From Prostheceraeus crozeri (lineage: Eukaryota; Platyhelminthes; Polycladida; Euryleptidae), in assembly GCA_907163375.1 (NCBI GenBank), contig CAJQUW010005701.1, forward strand, positions 248,001 through 312,000: 64,000 nucleotides of DNA. The letters run 5' to 3'. The notes below the pieces were generated by a model. The model ran no database searches, was not told the origin of the DNA, and was given only the letters and a program-made list of their open reading frames with translations. The position numbers and the translations under genes are program-made. Positions 21,934 through 33,616 of this stretch are shown here, piece after piece (the first letter of the stretch is position 1; every line of letters begins with the position of its first letter).

Positions 21934-22371
21934 GATTGCTCCGTACCTGCATGAACCTCGTGCACCAATGGATTTCAATGCAAGTTCGTCAAAAATTCAT
22001 CGAGGAAAGAAGATACTCCTTCCATAATGCCTCTTGAAAGCTGGTGTTGGTGTGGTCGATGTATGATAATGCCAAATCTCAAAGAAAATAGCTGCTGTTG
22101 GTCATTGAAAGAAGCATCTGAGCGTCGCGGAGAAGCAGCTTGTGTAACGTTGGTTGAAGGTTTCGAAGCTTGTTGTCTCAATCAGGAAGTTTTACGAATG
22201 TGTATGGCGCGAGATCGAATCAGACGATCATTACCTCCAGGTGTTCGAAACCCACAAAATATAGATTACGGACATAATTCATACGCAAATTTCATTAATT
22301 GGATTTTCAGCCATTCTTCACGCCCATCTGTACGAATTGATTCATTCTTGTTGCGTACTAATCATCCGTGA
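21934..22371 (+). pseudogene. P2X7 ballast-like (ZCD) domain gene, main exon
   Basis: After the acceptor TTACATTTTAG (AG at 21932-21933) the frame reads IAPYLHEPRAPMDFNASSS. A frameshift near 22025 leads into ESWCWCGRCMIM, CCWSLKEASERRGEAACVTL, GFEACCLNQEVLRMCMARDR and SYANFINWIFSHSSRPSVRI, ending at 22371. The spaced cysteines (WC-x-C-x2-C, CC, C, CC), the GFEA-CLN-VL block and the final W-x5-S motif match the zinc-binding cytosolic tail of vertebrate P2X7 and the invertebrate proteins named 'P2X purinoceptor 7-like' that lack a channel. No P2X channel part is present. Length about 157 residues with the first exon. One frameshift disables this copy. Confidence 0.7.
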
Positions 22372-22523
22372 ACATTTCCCGAATCCTGCTGATGTTCCTT
22401 ACGTTGGCTTTTGTGGTATGTACTGATAGTGTGATTATATGCATAATCGTTTTGGAAATACGTAAATTACATATATCTATTACTGTATCTTCTCGTTTTA
22501 TATTATTAGTCACAGAATAATTA

Positions 22524-24353
22524 CAGCTGCGGCCATAGGTATCCGGACACTATCCAATTTTCTAGTAAATTATTCTTTTTTTCAAATAAATGTGTTTTGT
22601 ATTTCCACATAACTTTTTTCTGGTAAATAATTAAATTCTAATAATTTTTTTAACAAACTGAAGGCTGTACGAAGAAAAATGACATTATTTTTTAATTTGT
22701 GCTTTTAATTTCAGCTATTTATATGAGGTTTATTAATTTCAGGAGTTTTAGTGTTTTTTTTCAGCTTAGATTTTTCTGTTACAATTATTATTGCCGTCAA
22801 AAGATCTGATGTCCAGAGTATCAAAAACTATATTTGAGCAACATAACAGATAATGTAGGCTTTATAATGATGTCAGAAGTAATCAGTATCTGGTTGGAAA
22901 CCTCTGTGATTGAGAACGGCTCGAAGTCTATCAGGAACACTGTTTACAAGTCTTTGACAATCACTTTCGTCAATTGACCTGTACCAGCATGTATAATCGC
23001 GGAGATGAGCTCTTTTCCGGTTTGATGGCATCTTCGTTCAACAATTTTTCCAACCATGGCCCAAAGATTCTCGATTGGGTTGATATCCGGGCTTTGGCCA
23101 GGCCAGTCACTAATCCAACGGTCGAGATGATATTTGTTAAAGTATTCCTTCACTGCCTTTGCTCGGTTGACATGGCGCATTACCGTCCATAAATACGCCA
23201 TTGTGTTGATGAAGTTCGCGATCTGAGTGATCCAGTTCATTCTTTAGTACCTCCAGGTAGACATGCTGATTTATTCTTTCTCCTTTTTCGAAGATCTTCA
23301 GTCTTCCAATGCCGTTCCAAGACATGCATCCCCATATCATTACCGATGGGGGATGCTTGAAGGTTGGTAAAACACATTGTTTAGAATATCTTTCTCCTGG
23401 ACGTCTCCAAACTTTTATGCTGCCTCTGTTTCCATAAATATCGAACGAACTTTCGTCTGAAAATATCACACGTTTCCAGAAGTCGTCACATTTTTGAAGA
23501 TAATGGCGAGCAAACTTCAAACGGCGCTGTCTCTGGAAAGCGTTAATAAACGGCTTCTTCGAAGTTCTGCGAGATTTTAATCCTTGTTCTCTCAATCGGC
23601 GACGAACAGTTCTCACACTAAGAATCTGGGCTGGATGAACTCCTCCGCGAATTTCAGCAGCACTGGAAAAACGCGACTTCAAACATTCTCTCACTAAGCA
23701 TCTGTCAGTAAATACTGTTGACTTCCGAGCTGAACCTTTACGTTTTGGTTGGAGATCCAAACCCATCTGGTCGTTTGATCCAGCGCTGCTTGATGTCACT
23801 CACGGTAGACTTGGTATGCCAGTACGCTCAGATACTTTTCGAATTGAAATATCTTCACGTAATAGAGTAATAACGACAGCTCTTTTGCGAGGAGAGATTT
23901 CTTTTGACTTGGGTATTTGGTTTAGCGACGACCATACACAGAGCAATAACGGAAGGCACTGTTTGTCACACGATATGAACTACGAATGATTCTAAAATTG
24001 CTAACTGACACGCGTGTGTTGCAATTGTGAGGTTGCAGATACGTCGACCGATTCCATTGGCATCGCTTTCTACCAATGAGATTGCAGGAAACCTGTAAGC
24101 ATTGATAGTTAAAGAAACACTCTCATGGGGAATCGGATGACGTCAACCATGGTGCTCTAAGAATAACAGCACGCTACTGTTCAAGACAGCTACAATATGA
24201 ACACATTTCGTCTACTTTTTGATTCACTATAACATAAATTTAGTTGAAGATGTCGCACGACTAAAGATTACCCACCTATGGAAAAAATATAACTTCGAAA
24301 CTTCAAAAACTCCATATCTTTCATACGCGTCCGGATATCCATGGCCGCAGCTG
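22524..24353 (-). mobile_element. Tc1-like transposon, 1830 bp
   Basis: Ends start CAGCTGCGGCCATAGGTATC at 22524 and, on the other strand from 24353, CAGCTGCGGCCATGGATATC. They are about 26 bp with three mismatches, and each is flanked by TA (22522-22523, 24354-24355). One transposase is encoded on the minus strand. It sits within the Kolobok element, between its two transposase segments. Confidence 0.9.
22873..23940 (-). pseudogene. Tc1/mariner transposase, DD37E-like
   Basis: The minus strand reads an N-terminal helix-turn-helix (RAVVITLLREDISIRKVSER near 23840-23900), a second DNA-binding part (VRRRLREQGLKSRRTSKK), then VIFSDESSFDIYGNRG with the first catalytic Asp. VFMDGNAPC follows with the second Asp, and DWPGQSPDINPIENLW with the final Glu. 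Counting across the single-base frameshift near 23180 puts 37 residues between the second Asp and the Glu, compared with 34 in classic Tc1. Further frameshifts lie near 23800 and 22990. The C-terminal reading LVNSVPDRLRAVLNHRGF runs to a stop at 22873. About 340 residues originally; inactive now. Confidence 0.85.
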
Positions 24354-24355
24354 TA

Positions 24356-25196
24356 TAATCTCCATTGAAAATTAACTGGATACTGTGAAGTATTTAGCCT
24401 ACATTATTATTAAGTACCGTCCCGTACTCATGAATATGCCTAATTAATTTGAGTGTAAGGCATGTTTCGTTTAAAAATATAATTCATTTTTTTCATAAAC
24501 CTGTAGGTAAAATTGCCACGTATGATAACGAATATCTCAACAGACTAATTCTATTCTCGAATCTCTACCATTATCGGACAATGAAAAATTATCAAAATGA
24601 TATTAATAAGTGTTAGTATTTGATAATCATTAGATATCTGCTAGCTAATAACTTTGATTCTTGTTAAAAGATACTATTAACATAGATCGGATTACTAGCA
24701 TAATCGTTTTGTATTTGCTTTATATGAAGACTTATTAGTAAAATAACTTCAAATCCATACTTCGTTGTTATAGCTTGATGTAGTTTTGAAATAGATGTAC
24801 ATCAAATCCAGACAAATTGAATGTCATACTCGTAAGTTAGAAATTCGTGGACAGCCCACTAACAGATTAGTAAGTTTACCTGATTTAGGCCTATGCTAAT
24901 TTTGTATTTAGTGTATATATTTTTCATCTCATTTTCGGCTACCGTTTCCGTCTGTAATTCTTTTTTTAAGATTGAATACAAGAATATTTTTAAGCCAAGT
25001 TACGTTTTACATTCGGGGCGCGTTTACAATAAGATCAAAATCAGGGTTTCATTATGTTTTTGAATCTTTAAAATCGACGGATTGCATTTGAACCGCATAA
25101 ATATTGAATTTTTAGCAATATCCAGGTTATTAAATTAACGGTATGCCTATGATCAGATTATGATGATAAAAAGACAGCATCGCCAACTAAAACTTA
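24356..25196. other. Kolobok interior without recognisable coding
   Basis: The stretch of transposase between the GDGR motif and the FD-WH block should be encoded between 25196 and 21790. I find no convincing reading here on the minus strand. It is probably deleted or is an intron. Confidence 0.4.
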
Positions 25197-26123
25197 TCTC
25201 CCATCACCGACTAAAACTGCTGATTCCATGCGAATTTACTGCTGCCGTCACATCATCAAGTTGAGTTCGATAACATTTCGTCACAGTGGGTGAAATCCAA
25301 TTACTTTGCGATTCATAGAATAACGACTTCGATGGAACAGACAAGTTCATTGTCTCAGCAATTTTACACAATGTTTGATGTGTATTACCGGACAGAATTG
25401 TTGCAGTTGGGAGGGCAATATTTCCTAAGTATATATTGGTATTGGGTAATTTACTTTGGGATTCCCAGAGATTCTCGTGACCTTGGATGCAACTTGTCTT
25501 AACTTTCACCACGGAACCGATTATTTGGCGTTCGGTTACGCCGCTTTCTAATGGAGAACCACATTGGTTACACCATTTAAACAAATTCAGCAAATTTGAA
25601 TCGTAGACAAGATAACAGCTTTCATTAGCCAAAGTACAAGCCGTCACACCTAAGTCAGCGTCATATGAATCATTCGTTTTCATCCGATGAGTAGGGTCAA
25701 AATCATCGTTCGACTTGTCAGATCTATCAGAATCAAAAATTTCAGAGTTTGAAGGATTAGTGATAAGTTGATGACCAGTTGAAGAAGAGGAATCACATTC
25801 CCGAGAAAGACGGTAGATCTTGGTTTTGGTTTGGGAGTTGGATGGCTTGAAATGGGTAGATGAAGAGTGGGAATCGCTGTTGATTTCAGTGGTCGTTTGC
25901 ATTTAGGCCTGTCTTCTAGTTTCAAAAGATGATAATGAGTCTTTTAGAACGAATCTTCTGAAAAATGGTCACTGCAAATCACTGCATTAGATGTCGGATT
26001 GAAGTTTTTACGTCGGCACGCGTCTGTGCATTTCTTTCGGAGGCGCTTGTCTTTCGGAAAAGTAAACAGTCTTTTTCCTTTTCCTGAAGCCGTAGAGCAG
26101 CCGAATACAGCGCAATTTGGCAT
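25197..26123 (-). pseudogene. Kolobok transposase, THAP and N-terminal part
   Basis: The ATG at 26123 begins MPNCAVFGCSTASGKGKRLF, then FPKDKRLRKKC and VICSDHFSEDSF. This is a THAP zinc finger (C-x4-C, then C-x2-H about 45 residues later). After one stop it continues KCKRPLKSTAIPTLHLP, the usual short block after the finger. A frameshift follows, then a Ser-rich stretch, KWCNQCGSPLESGVTE with a CxxC knuckle, VVKVKTSCIQGHENLWESQ and ILSGNTHQTLCKIAETMNL. It ends at VLVGDGR (25197-25208), where the Asp is probably the first catalytic residue. This is the N-terminal half of a THAP-containing Kolobok transposase. The start lies 119 bp inside the CRE-like site of the right end. Confidence 0.8.
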
Positions 26124-26213
26124 CGCCGCGTCAATATGATAAATGATCGTGAGGTTATTGTGGGCTCCTACACGCGACTCTCTGTTTGATTCGACATTGC
26201 ATTGGTCGCATAT

Positions 26214-26378
26214 ACGGCAGGCGTTTCATCCGTTCAGCGAAGTGACGTCACACGTCACCAGTTAAAGCTATTTTTAGCGCTAACAACATCGCTAGCGCAA
26301 AAACGAATCGTCACTCATTGTTCTACTCGATAATAGCTTTCATTTCAGCCCATGTTGTAAAATGCGTGGAATTCCCCT
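26214..26378 (-). repeat. Kolobok right terminal inverted repeat
   Basis: 165 bp, mate of 13635-13798, ending GGAATTCCCCT next to TTAA at 26379-26382. Confidence 0.9.
26243..26250. promoter_or_regulatory. CRE-like palindrome in right end
   Basis: TGACGTCA, the mirror of the site in the left end. It lies upstream of the transposase start codon. Confidence 0.4.
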
Positions 26379-27141
26379 TTAATATTAAATCTTCTTTCAC
26401 CATGTAGATTTCGCCACTTTTTGATGTGTTGCTAATACGCTTCAAATATAGTAGTACAAATATTAAAAATTTCTATAATAAGAATTGAATTTCTAAAATT
26501 TTCTTTTAGGAAGAATTGCTCCATTATCATAAGAATGAAACGGTAAAAGTTTGATCATATTGAAAGCAAACAGTGTTCGCCTTAATTACCCTGAGGAATC
26601 GCCACTGCTTCATGTCCTAAAGACATATCATGCCTAAAACTGTGGCTGGAGTTAATAGGTCTCTCATAGCCGGAGTTAACACATGAAACTGATATTTTGG
26701 TCGAAAACTTCAATTCAAAACTGCGCGGATGAGCGGTTTGAGGTGCGCGTGCTCGGATGAAGGTCTCGGAAAAGTATTCTTTTGTTAGGGACAGAGCTGT
26801 GGAGCCGATGCGTTATCTCAACGGCACCGGCACCACGACACTGATGTGAAAGGCTCCGGCTCCAACTTCAAATTCAGGTTCTATCTATGCTGGTTATCCT
26901 GGATCCGTTGAACGGGTTTTTTGGATAACGGTGTGGCCTTTAGAGGTTTGCTACAATCATCAAATCAGTTTTCATTAACAAGCAACGACTTAAGTTAATA
27001 ATAAAAATGATAATAGCCTAATATAATGATAAATAGCATACTTGTCATATATTTTTGCATGAATTGACTATCTCTGAAAGATAAAATAAAGTTATAGCCT
27101 GGATTGGTTTAATTAGATAAAGATCTCCCGCAGTGGCTAGA
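26379..27141. other. Spacer with hAT-terminus-like motif
   Basis: 26804-26820 reads ACAGAGCTGTGGAGCCG, like the CAGRGCTGTGGAGTCGG ends of one common hAT group, and GGCTCCGGCTCCAAC follows at 26851. A related motif (ATCGGAGCCGGAGCC) is at 30412. The mirror-image terminus is not found, so no element is called. No gene is seen. Confidence 0.4.
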
Positions 27142-27143
27142 TA

Positions 27144-28545
<1,402 letters not shown>

Positions 28546-28547
28546 TA

Positions 28548-31278
28548 TAAATTGGCCTAGCCTGCAACCAGTCTACTACGAGGCTACATTAAATAAGACC
28601 ACATGAGTGATGATGATATACCTAATTAGCCGTCACAGGGGCCGAATAGTAGCATAAGCTTTTTAACAAAGCGTGAATATGAAACTGGATAGCGTATGCC
28701 TCTAAATATCTTATAGGGCCTGTATCTACTCGAACATGGAAAGGGTATACGCTTTATAGCCAAATATACCGTATCAATAAAGATATCAATTGCTTTATTG
28801 AATATTAAAGTGTATATAGGCTAGCTTAGGTTGTTATTGCTATGTCATTGCCTTTATCCAATAGTCTGTTGGTCCATGAATAATATGATCGGTGGGTATC
28901 CCACGACTCATCATCTGTAGAAATTGTAATTTAGATAGTCTCATTGCAGTGTAGGCTAGAAATGTACAATTGAAAATTATACTTAAAAAATTAAAAATAT
29001 CTAATTTAGGACGAGTTTTGTAATTCTATGCAGCATACTTAATAAGTGAAGGCTTAACTTACATTATGTTAATTTCGTATTTTTCATTATGGCGTAAAGT
29101 TGCACTAAATAATTCATCAATGATTCATGCATATTATTATATTCAATTTATGTATAACATATACCACTATTCCTCTGATGATGGTTAGGCAGATGAAACT
29201 GAACTCGGAGTATCACACAGCATGTTGCAGGGTGCAATGCATAATAAAAATTTGACTGCGAGCATCGAGCAGAAATCCCATCTACTTTGCTAGCTTTCGA
29301 ATGCGCATGCGGTTTAATGTCACAGACAATAGAAAAGGGAGGTCAAAAGGCGCCTTTATTGAGAGCGTCTCAGTCTTTTTTTATTGTTTACATATAAGTC
29401 AACATGATATCAGCATAAAGTGTTGACAGACGGAAAAAATAATAATGAAAATTCTTGAAATCCACAGGTCTATGACATTTGGGAAAATATTATTACACAA
29501 TGCGGCTCTTGTGCAGTCCTCCCCCCCTCCCCATTTTTTCTCTGGTCAAAAGATGCAGCACCATTGGATGTCCGTTTCAGCATCACCGGTTTGAGTGAAG
29601 CATTCCGTGCTGTTGTAAAAATCTACGTGGGTAATTGCGATGTCATAGTCGCAAGCTTCGTCAACAAGTCAACATTGTAATTTGCCTTCGGGTTTTTTCG
29701 CATTGAAATATACCCTTTGAATTTTGAAGTCAAAGGAAATTCATTGTGAATGAGATACCTTTAGAATAATAAGGCGCTACTAGAAGTGGCTGGGTCGCTT
29801 ATTGCTATAGCCATGCGAGGACTTGTAGTCAGGTCATTCGTGTGAGTGTGAAGAGTTATCCCTCCAATCAAAATTGATCAAATTGAATAATCGATTGTTT
29901 TGAAAAATGTAGGTGGGGGGACTGCACAAGAGCCTACAATACAATCCAAGGAAATTGGCATTGTCACAGATGCCAGTAGCCATACCGATGGATGGTAACC
30001 TACATAGTAACCGTATTAGATTTAAGAAATTGCGCAAGAAATGTAGCTATATTATCTTTGCTGACTGAACTGGAAATGTGTACATAAATGACTGGCGACT
30101 TGTCTCTAGGAATCTACAATCATCTAGTTAGCATGCATATAACAAGTCTTCAAATTAATGGATTTTGGAGAATACGTTGTCACTAAAAGCTATGGAAATT
30201 AGTCTTGCGAAAAATATGTAATAAACAATATTACACATGTGTGTAAATATAATACATATAATACAAAAGAAGGCGCAACTGCAAAGAAAGATATCGTGGA
30301 GGACATACACGGTATTCATTGGTATACTTAAAAGACATATCTTCAGATTTCAAATGATGTAATTTTTTTATGCCTGAATGAAAATTCTAGATTTATATCA
30401 AAGCTCAAACTATCGGAGCCGGAGCCTTTGTGATAAATCGGCTCCGACGAAAACCATCGGCTCGGTTATAAATTTAGAAGAGATGTTTTTTGAAATCCCG
30501 GTAGCTTATTTCTTTCTCGTAAATGCATGCATACAATCAAGTTTTTTTCTACTAGAACTACTACTTTGACTTTATTTAACATGATTCAACTTTTAGGCTA
30601 TCGATGAAAATGTATGTAGACATATAACTGAAAGTGACTTTGATTTGATATCCGAATTTTCTAACTGATATTTGTGAGTTAAAACGATTGGGATGTTTTG
30701 TTAAGATTAAGGTTAAAATAACGTGTTTTCATTTACTTACGTTTTCATCAGCTAAGTTTTAGCTCAAAGCATAATTAGCTTGGAGCCTGTTATCGATGTG
30801 GTTGAGCTAAAATGGTCATTCGCATCAGTGATCTTAAAGGAAGAAATAGATCGATATATTTCTAACTTGGCTCACGTGCGCGGAAGTCAGGTTATGTGAC
30901 TTATAACGTTTCATATAAGTTTCTATGCTTTAAATATCTTATAGAGCTTCAAAAGTAAGCACGCCTCCATCTGTTTAACATCTGATAAGCTCAAAATATT
31001 AGTGCTCCAACACAATTTTTCCAACAGCTATGAACGAAAGACAGCAGAGAAATATTACATCAAAGTGAATTCACCAGCTATGAATGTAATTCTCAACCAA
31101 AATCCATAGATGTATAATTTTTTTTCAAATTTTGTATGTAAATGTGTTGATAGAATTCTTTTTACCATCAGACTTGTAAAAGAGACAGTCGAAATATTGT
31201 CATAATAAGATCTTATTTATTGGCCTCGTCTTTTCTTTTTATTTATTTACTCTACCGGCCAATGGCGAAATTCATCAT

Positions 31279-31282
<4 letters not shown>
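28548..31282. other. Intergenic or intronic DNA
   Basis: No coding is recognised. 29503-29933 is bounded by GGCTCTTGTGCAGTCC and its complement and may be a small non-autonomous element. The rest is AT-rich. The 5' untranslated exon of the palmitoyltransferase gene is probably somewhere in this stretch. Confidence 0.4.
29503..29933. repeat. Possible 430-bp MITE
   Basis: GGCTCTTGTGCAGTCCTCCC at 29503 and GGGGACTGCACAAGAGCC ending at 29933 are inverted, with about 17 bp perfect. No clear target duplication and no coding. Confidence 0.4.
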
Positions 31283-31319
<37 letters not shown>

Positions 31320-31380
31320 TATATATATATTATATATATATATATATCTATACATGTACGTACATATATATATATATATG
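31283..31380. repeat. (TA)n microsatellite
   Basis: Two TA tracts separated by a short TACATGTACG interruption, just upstream of the palmitoyltransferase exon. Confidence 0.95.
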
Positions 31381-31433
31381 AAACACTATATGCTTGAAGA
31401 CTTAATGCGACTTTTTCGTTTCAGGTTTGAAAA

Positions 31434-32267
31434 ATGTACATACCGAAGCATTTCCCGGACAATCTCGCATATTTCTTTACTGTCTTCATGGTGATTTATA
31501 TAAGTATATTTCAAATATTCGTAATGCTTCCGTTATATTATAACATGTCAGATGTCATGTTCTGGGTACATCTTTTTTTCGGAATTTTAATTCTTATCAA
31601 TGTGATTGGTAATCTGTATAAACTGATACATGTTGACAGCACTATTCGTGGTGTGTTTTTTGCGGCGAATTCTACGACGAATTGGCGATTCTGCTCTGTT
31701 TGTGAAATACCTTGTCCTCCCAGAAGTTACCACTGTTTTCTGTGTAACGTGTGTATTCTAAAGCGTGATCATCATTGTACGTTTACTGGATCTTGTGTCG
31801 GGTTTCGTAATCATCGGTACTATTTGTTGACAACGATGTACTTCTCTTTGGCTGCTATCTACGCTGCAGTTTTCAATACTAGTTACGTCGTTCAAGTTAT
31901 TGGTGGCTGGGGATTTGTACCAATTGTAAAAATGATCTTGCCGCTTTTTTCTTTCATCATTGGTAAATTAACCCTTGTTCAAACCATATTTGCTTTAACC
32001 AATGTAGCCTGCATAGGTGGTGGCATGTTGTTGATTACATTGACTTATTTTCATTGGGTCATCCTTGCTGCCAGAAATAGAACTGTTTTTGAACGAGCCA
32101 AACGAATAAATGACTATGATTTGGGTTGGCAAACTAACCTTTATCAAATTTTTGGTAAAAGATGGCTCATAACATTTATTTGCCCATGGTCAGAATCTGA
32201 ATTACCAGTGGATGGCATCACTTATCCTATGAAGGGTGGACGTCAAGAAATATTCAAAAATCAATAA
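31434..32267 (+). CDS. DHHC palmitoyltransferase, ZDHHC24-like
   Basis: Adds palmitate to protein cysteines at Golgi/ER membranes by an acyl-enzyme on the DHHC cysteine. The 277-residue protein has two hydrophobic N-terminal segments (about residues 12-32 and 42-62). The DHHC cysteine-rich domain (about residues 80-130) contains RFCSVCEIPCPPRSYHC and RDHHCTFTGSCVGFRNHRYY, keeping the zinc-binding Cys/His set and the catalytic Cys. Two or three further membrane segments follow (about 135-215). Length and layout fit ZDHHC24, although the ZDHHC11/24 group cannot be separated by eye. The ATG at 31434 follows a TTTTTCGTTTCAG acceptor (AG 31423-31424), so the whole coding region is in one exon with an upstream leader exon. 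The frame is intact and looks functional. Confidence 0.88.
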   Translation: MYIPKHFPDNLAYFFTVFMVIYISIFQIFVMLPLYYNMSDVMFWVHLFFGILILINVIGNLYKLIHVDSTIRGVFFAANSTTNWRFCSVCEIPCPPRSYHCFLCNVCILKRDHHCTFTGSCVGFRNHRYYLLTTMYFSLAAIYAAVFNTSYVVQVIGGWGFVPIVKMILPLFSFIIGKLTLVQTIFALTNVACIGGGMLLITLTYFHWVILAARNRTVFERAKRINDYDLGWQTNLYQIFGKRWLITFICPWSESELPVDGITYPMKGGRQEIFKNQ

Positions 32268-32543
32268 TTGATCATTTTGTTGTACTTCAAAAACTTATGT
32301 TTCGTTAATTACCTTGTTAATATTTGTATAGAGATATATCTGGATTTTACATGCTTTTTTACTGATTCATTACTACTTATTGTCTGCATATTGGATCCGT
32401 CTTTCAGCCAACCTTCAACGCATTTCTTGATTACAAAGTGAACGGCTATTACACGATTTCACATTTATATTTTGTGGCTGTGAATTTGTATCACTGTTGT
32501 ATATTAATTATGTTTTATGATTACAAATGTACTGTATTTTATA

Positions 32544-32549
32544 AATAAA
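32544..32549 (+). terminator. Polyadenylation signal of palmitoyltransferase
   Basis: AATAAA 277 bp after the stop codon, in an AT-rich 3' untranslated region. Confidence 0.65.
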
Positions 32550-32653
32550 ATTCTCAAATTATATATTTGTCGTGGTCGCTAAAGAGCAGGGATGTAGGCT
32601 ACAGTATACAAGCGCGATGAAAACTTGATTTCATTGAGCCGTAAGTGGTATTA

Positions 32654-33614
32654 CAGTAGTATTCGGATAACTCGTCACCCCTGGGGAGCGGCCAAAGATG
32701 ACGAGTTATCTTATTTGACGAGTAATCCGAAGTTGTTATTTTAATGATAAGGAACCACTTACATTGAATGCACATTAATGATATTTGAAATATAGTATAA
32801 TATCACCGCTACACCGCCAACTTCATCCCTAATACATGTACGTGTACATGCATGTAATACAGTACTTACAAAGCTTAACCTTAGATAGTACATGTAGGCC
32901 TATATGTATTAAACTTGCCTGCTAGCCTGCTTCCTACTACGTGTATGTAGGTAAATATACAGCACACTGCTATTTGTAAGTTTGCAGTACAGTACCGTAC
33001 TATTTGTAAACAGTGTCAGCTGTACACAACGGTGACAGACTGTACAAATGGTGGTACTGTTTTATTTCCCCCCAAATACATGTAGGCCTACCTTTGATCG
33101 TCTAGAGACTGTAATCGGATTGAATCATCATTTGTAGCTGAATCATCATCTCAGCTAGCCTTTGAGATGCAAATGAGTCACATGATCTCGTGTGCAGACT
33201 TCTTCAATATGCAGAATTCCATATAAGGTATTTTTCAGGGTTTCACTTCCATATAAGGAAATCCATAGAGGGAATCTACCTGAATGTGTCATGTTATTCT
33301 GCATGTAGGCTGCTACTTAAAAATTCTAAGTTAATCAGTAATAATTTAATTTTTTTTATCGTTGGTAAGAAATGAAATTCATGTACACTGTATCAAATTA
33401 CGGTACACGGCTCTCTGGTAGGCTACACGGATAGTGATAGCCCAAACCAGTGGCCTACTATTAAGCTGAACAAGTGCGAAAAAATATCGACGAATTATCC
33501 GAAGAAACTTTCTTTTTGGACTATTTTCTATTATATGTGTTAGATAGCAGATTTTGAAGGGATTTTTTTCGATGACGATCTAAGTGTGAATGACGAGTTA
33601 TCCGAATACTACTG
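32654..33614. mobile_element. pogo/Tigger-like MITE, 961 bp
   Basis: CAGTAGTATTCGGATAACTC at 32654 is mirrored by GAGTTATCCGAATACTACTG ending at 33614. Both are flanked by TA (32652-32653, 33615-33616). A second GACGAGT(T)ATCCGAA-type repeat lies just inside each end (ACGAGTAATCCGAA near 32730, GACGAATTATCCGAAG near 33488). There is no transposase, so it is non-autonomous. The terminal CAGT with TA duplication fits the Tc1/mariner-pogo group. Confidence 0.8.
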
Positions 33615-33616
33615 TA

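Larger units (their letters stand above)
13635..26378. mobile_element. Kolobok-type TTAA transposon with nested insertions
   Basis: Two inverted ends of about 165 bp start AGGGGAATTCCACGCATTTT and are each bordered by TTAA (13631-13634 and 26379-26382). TTAA duplication plus a THAP-domain DDE transposase is the description of the Kolobok superfamily. The span is 12,744 bp. Removing the hAT (13861-20562 plus its 8-bp duplication) and the Tc1-like element (22524-24353 plus TA) leaves about 4.2 kb. That unit holds a THAP transposase read leftward from the right end and a spliced ballast-domain gene read rightward from the left end. piggyBac also uses TTAA but has a different transposase and no THAP domain. 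Confidence 0.85.
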
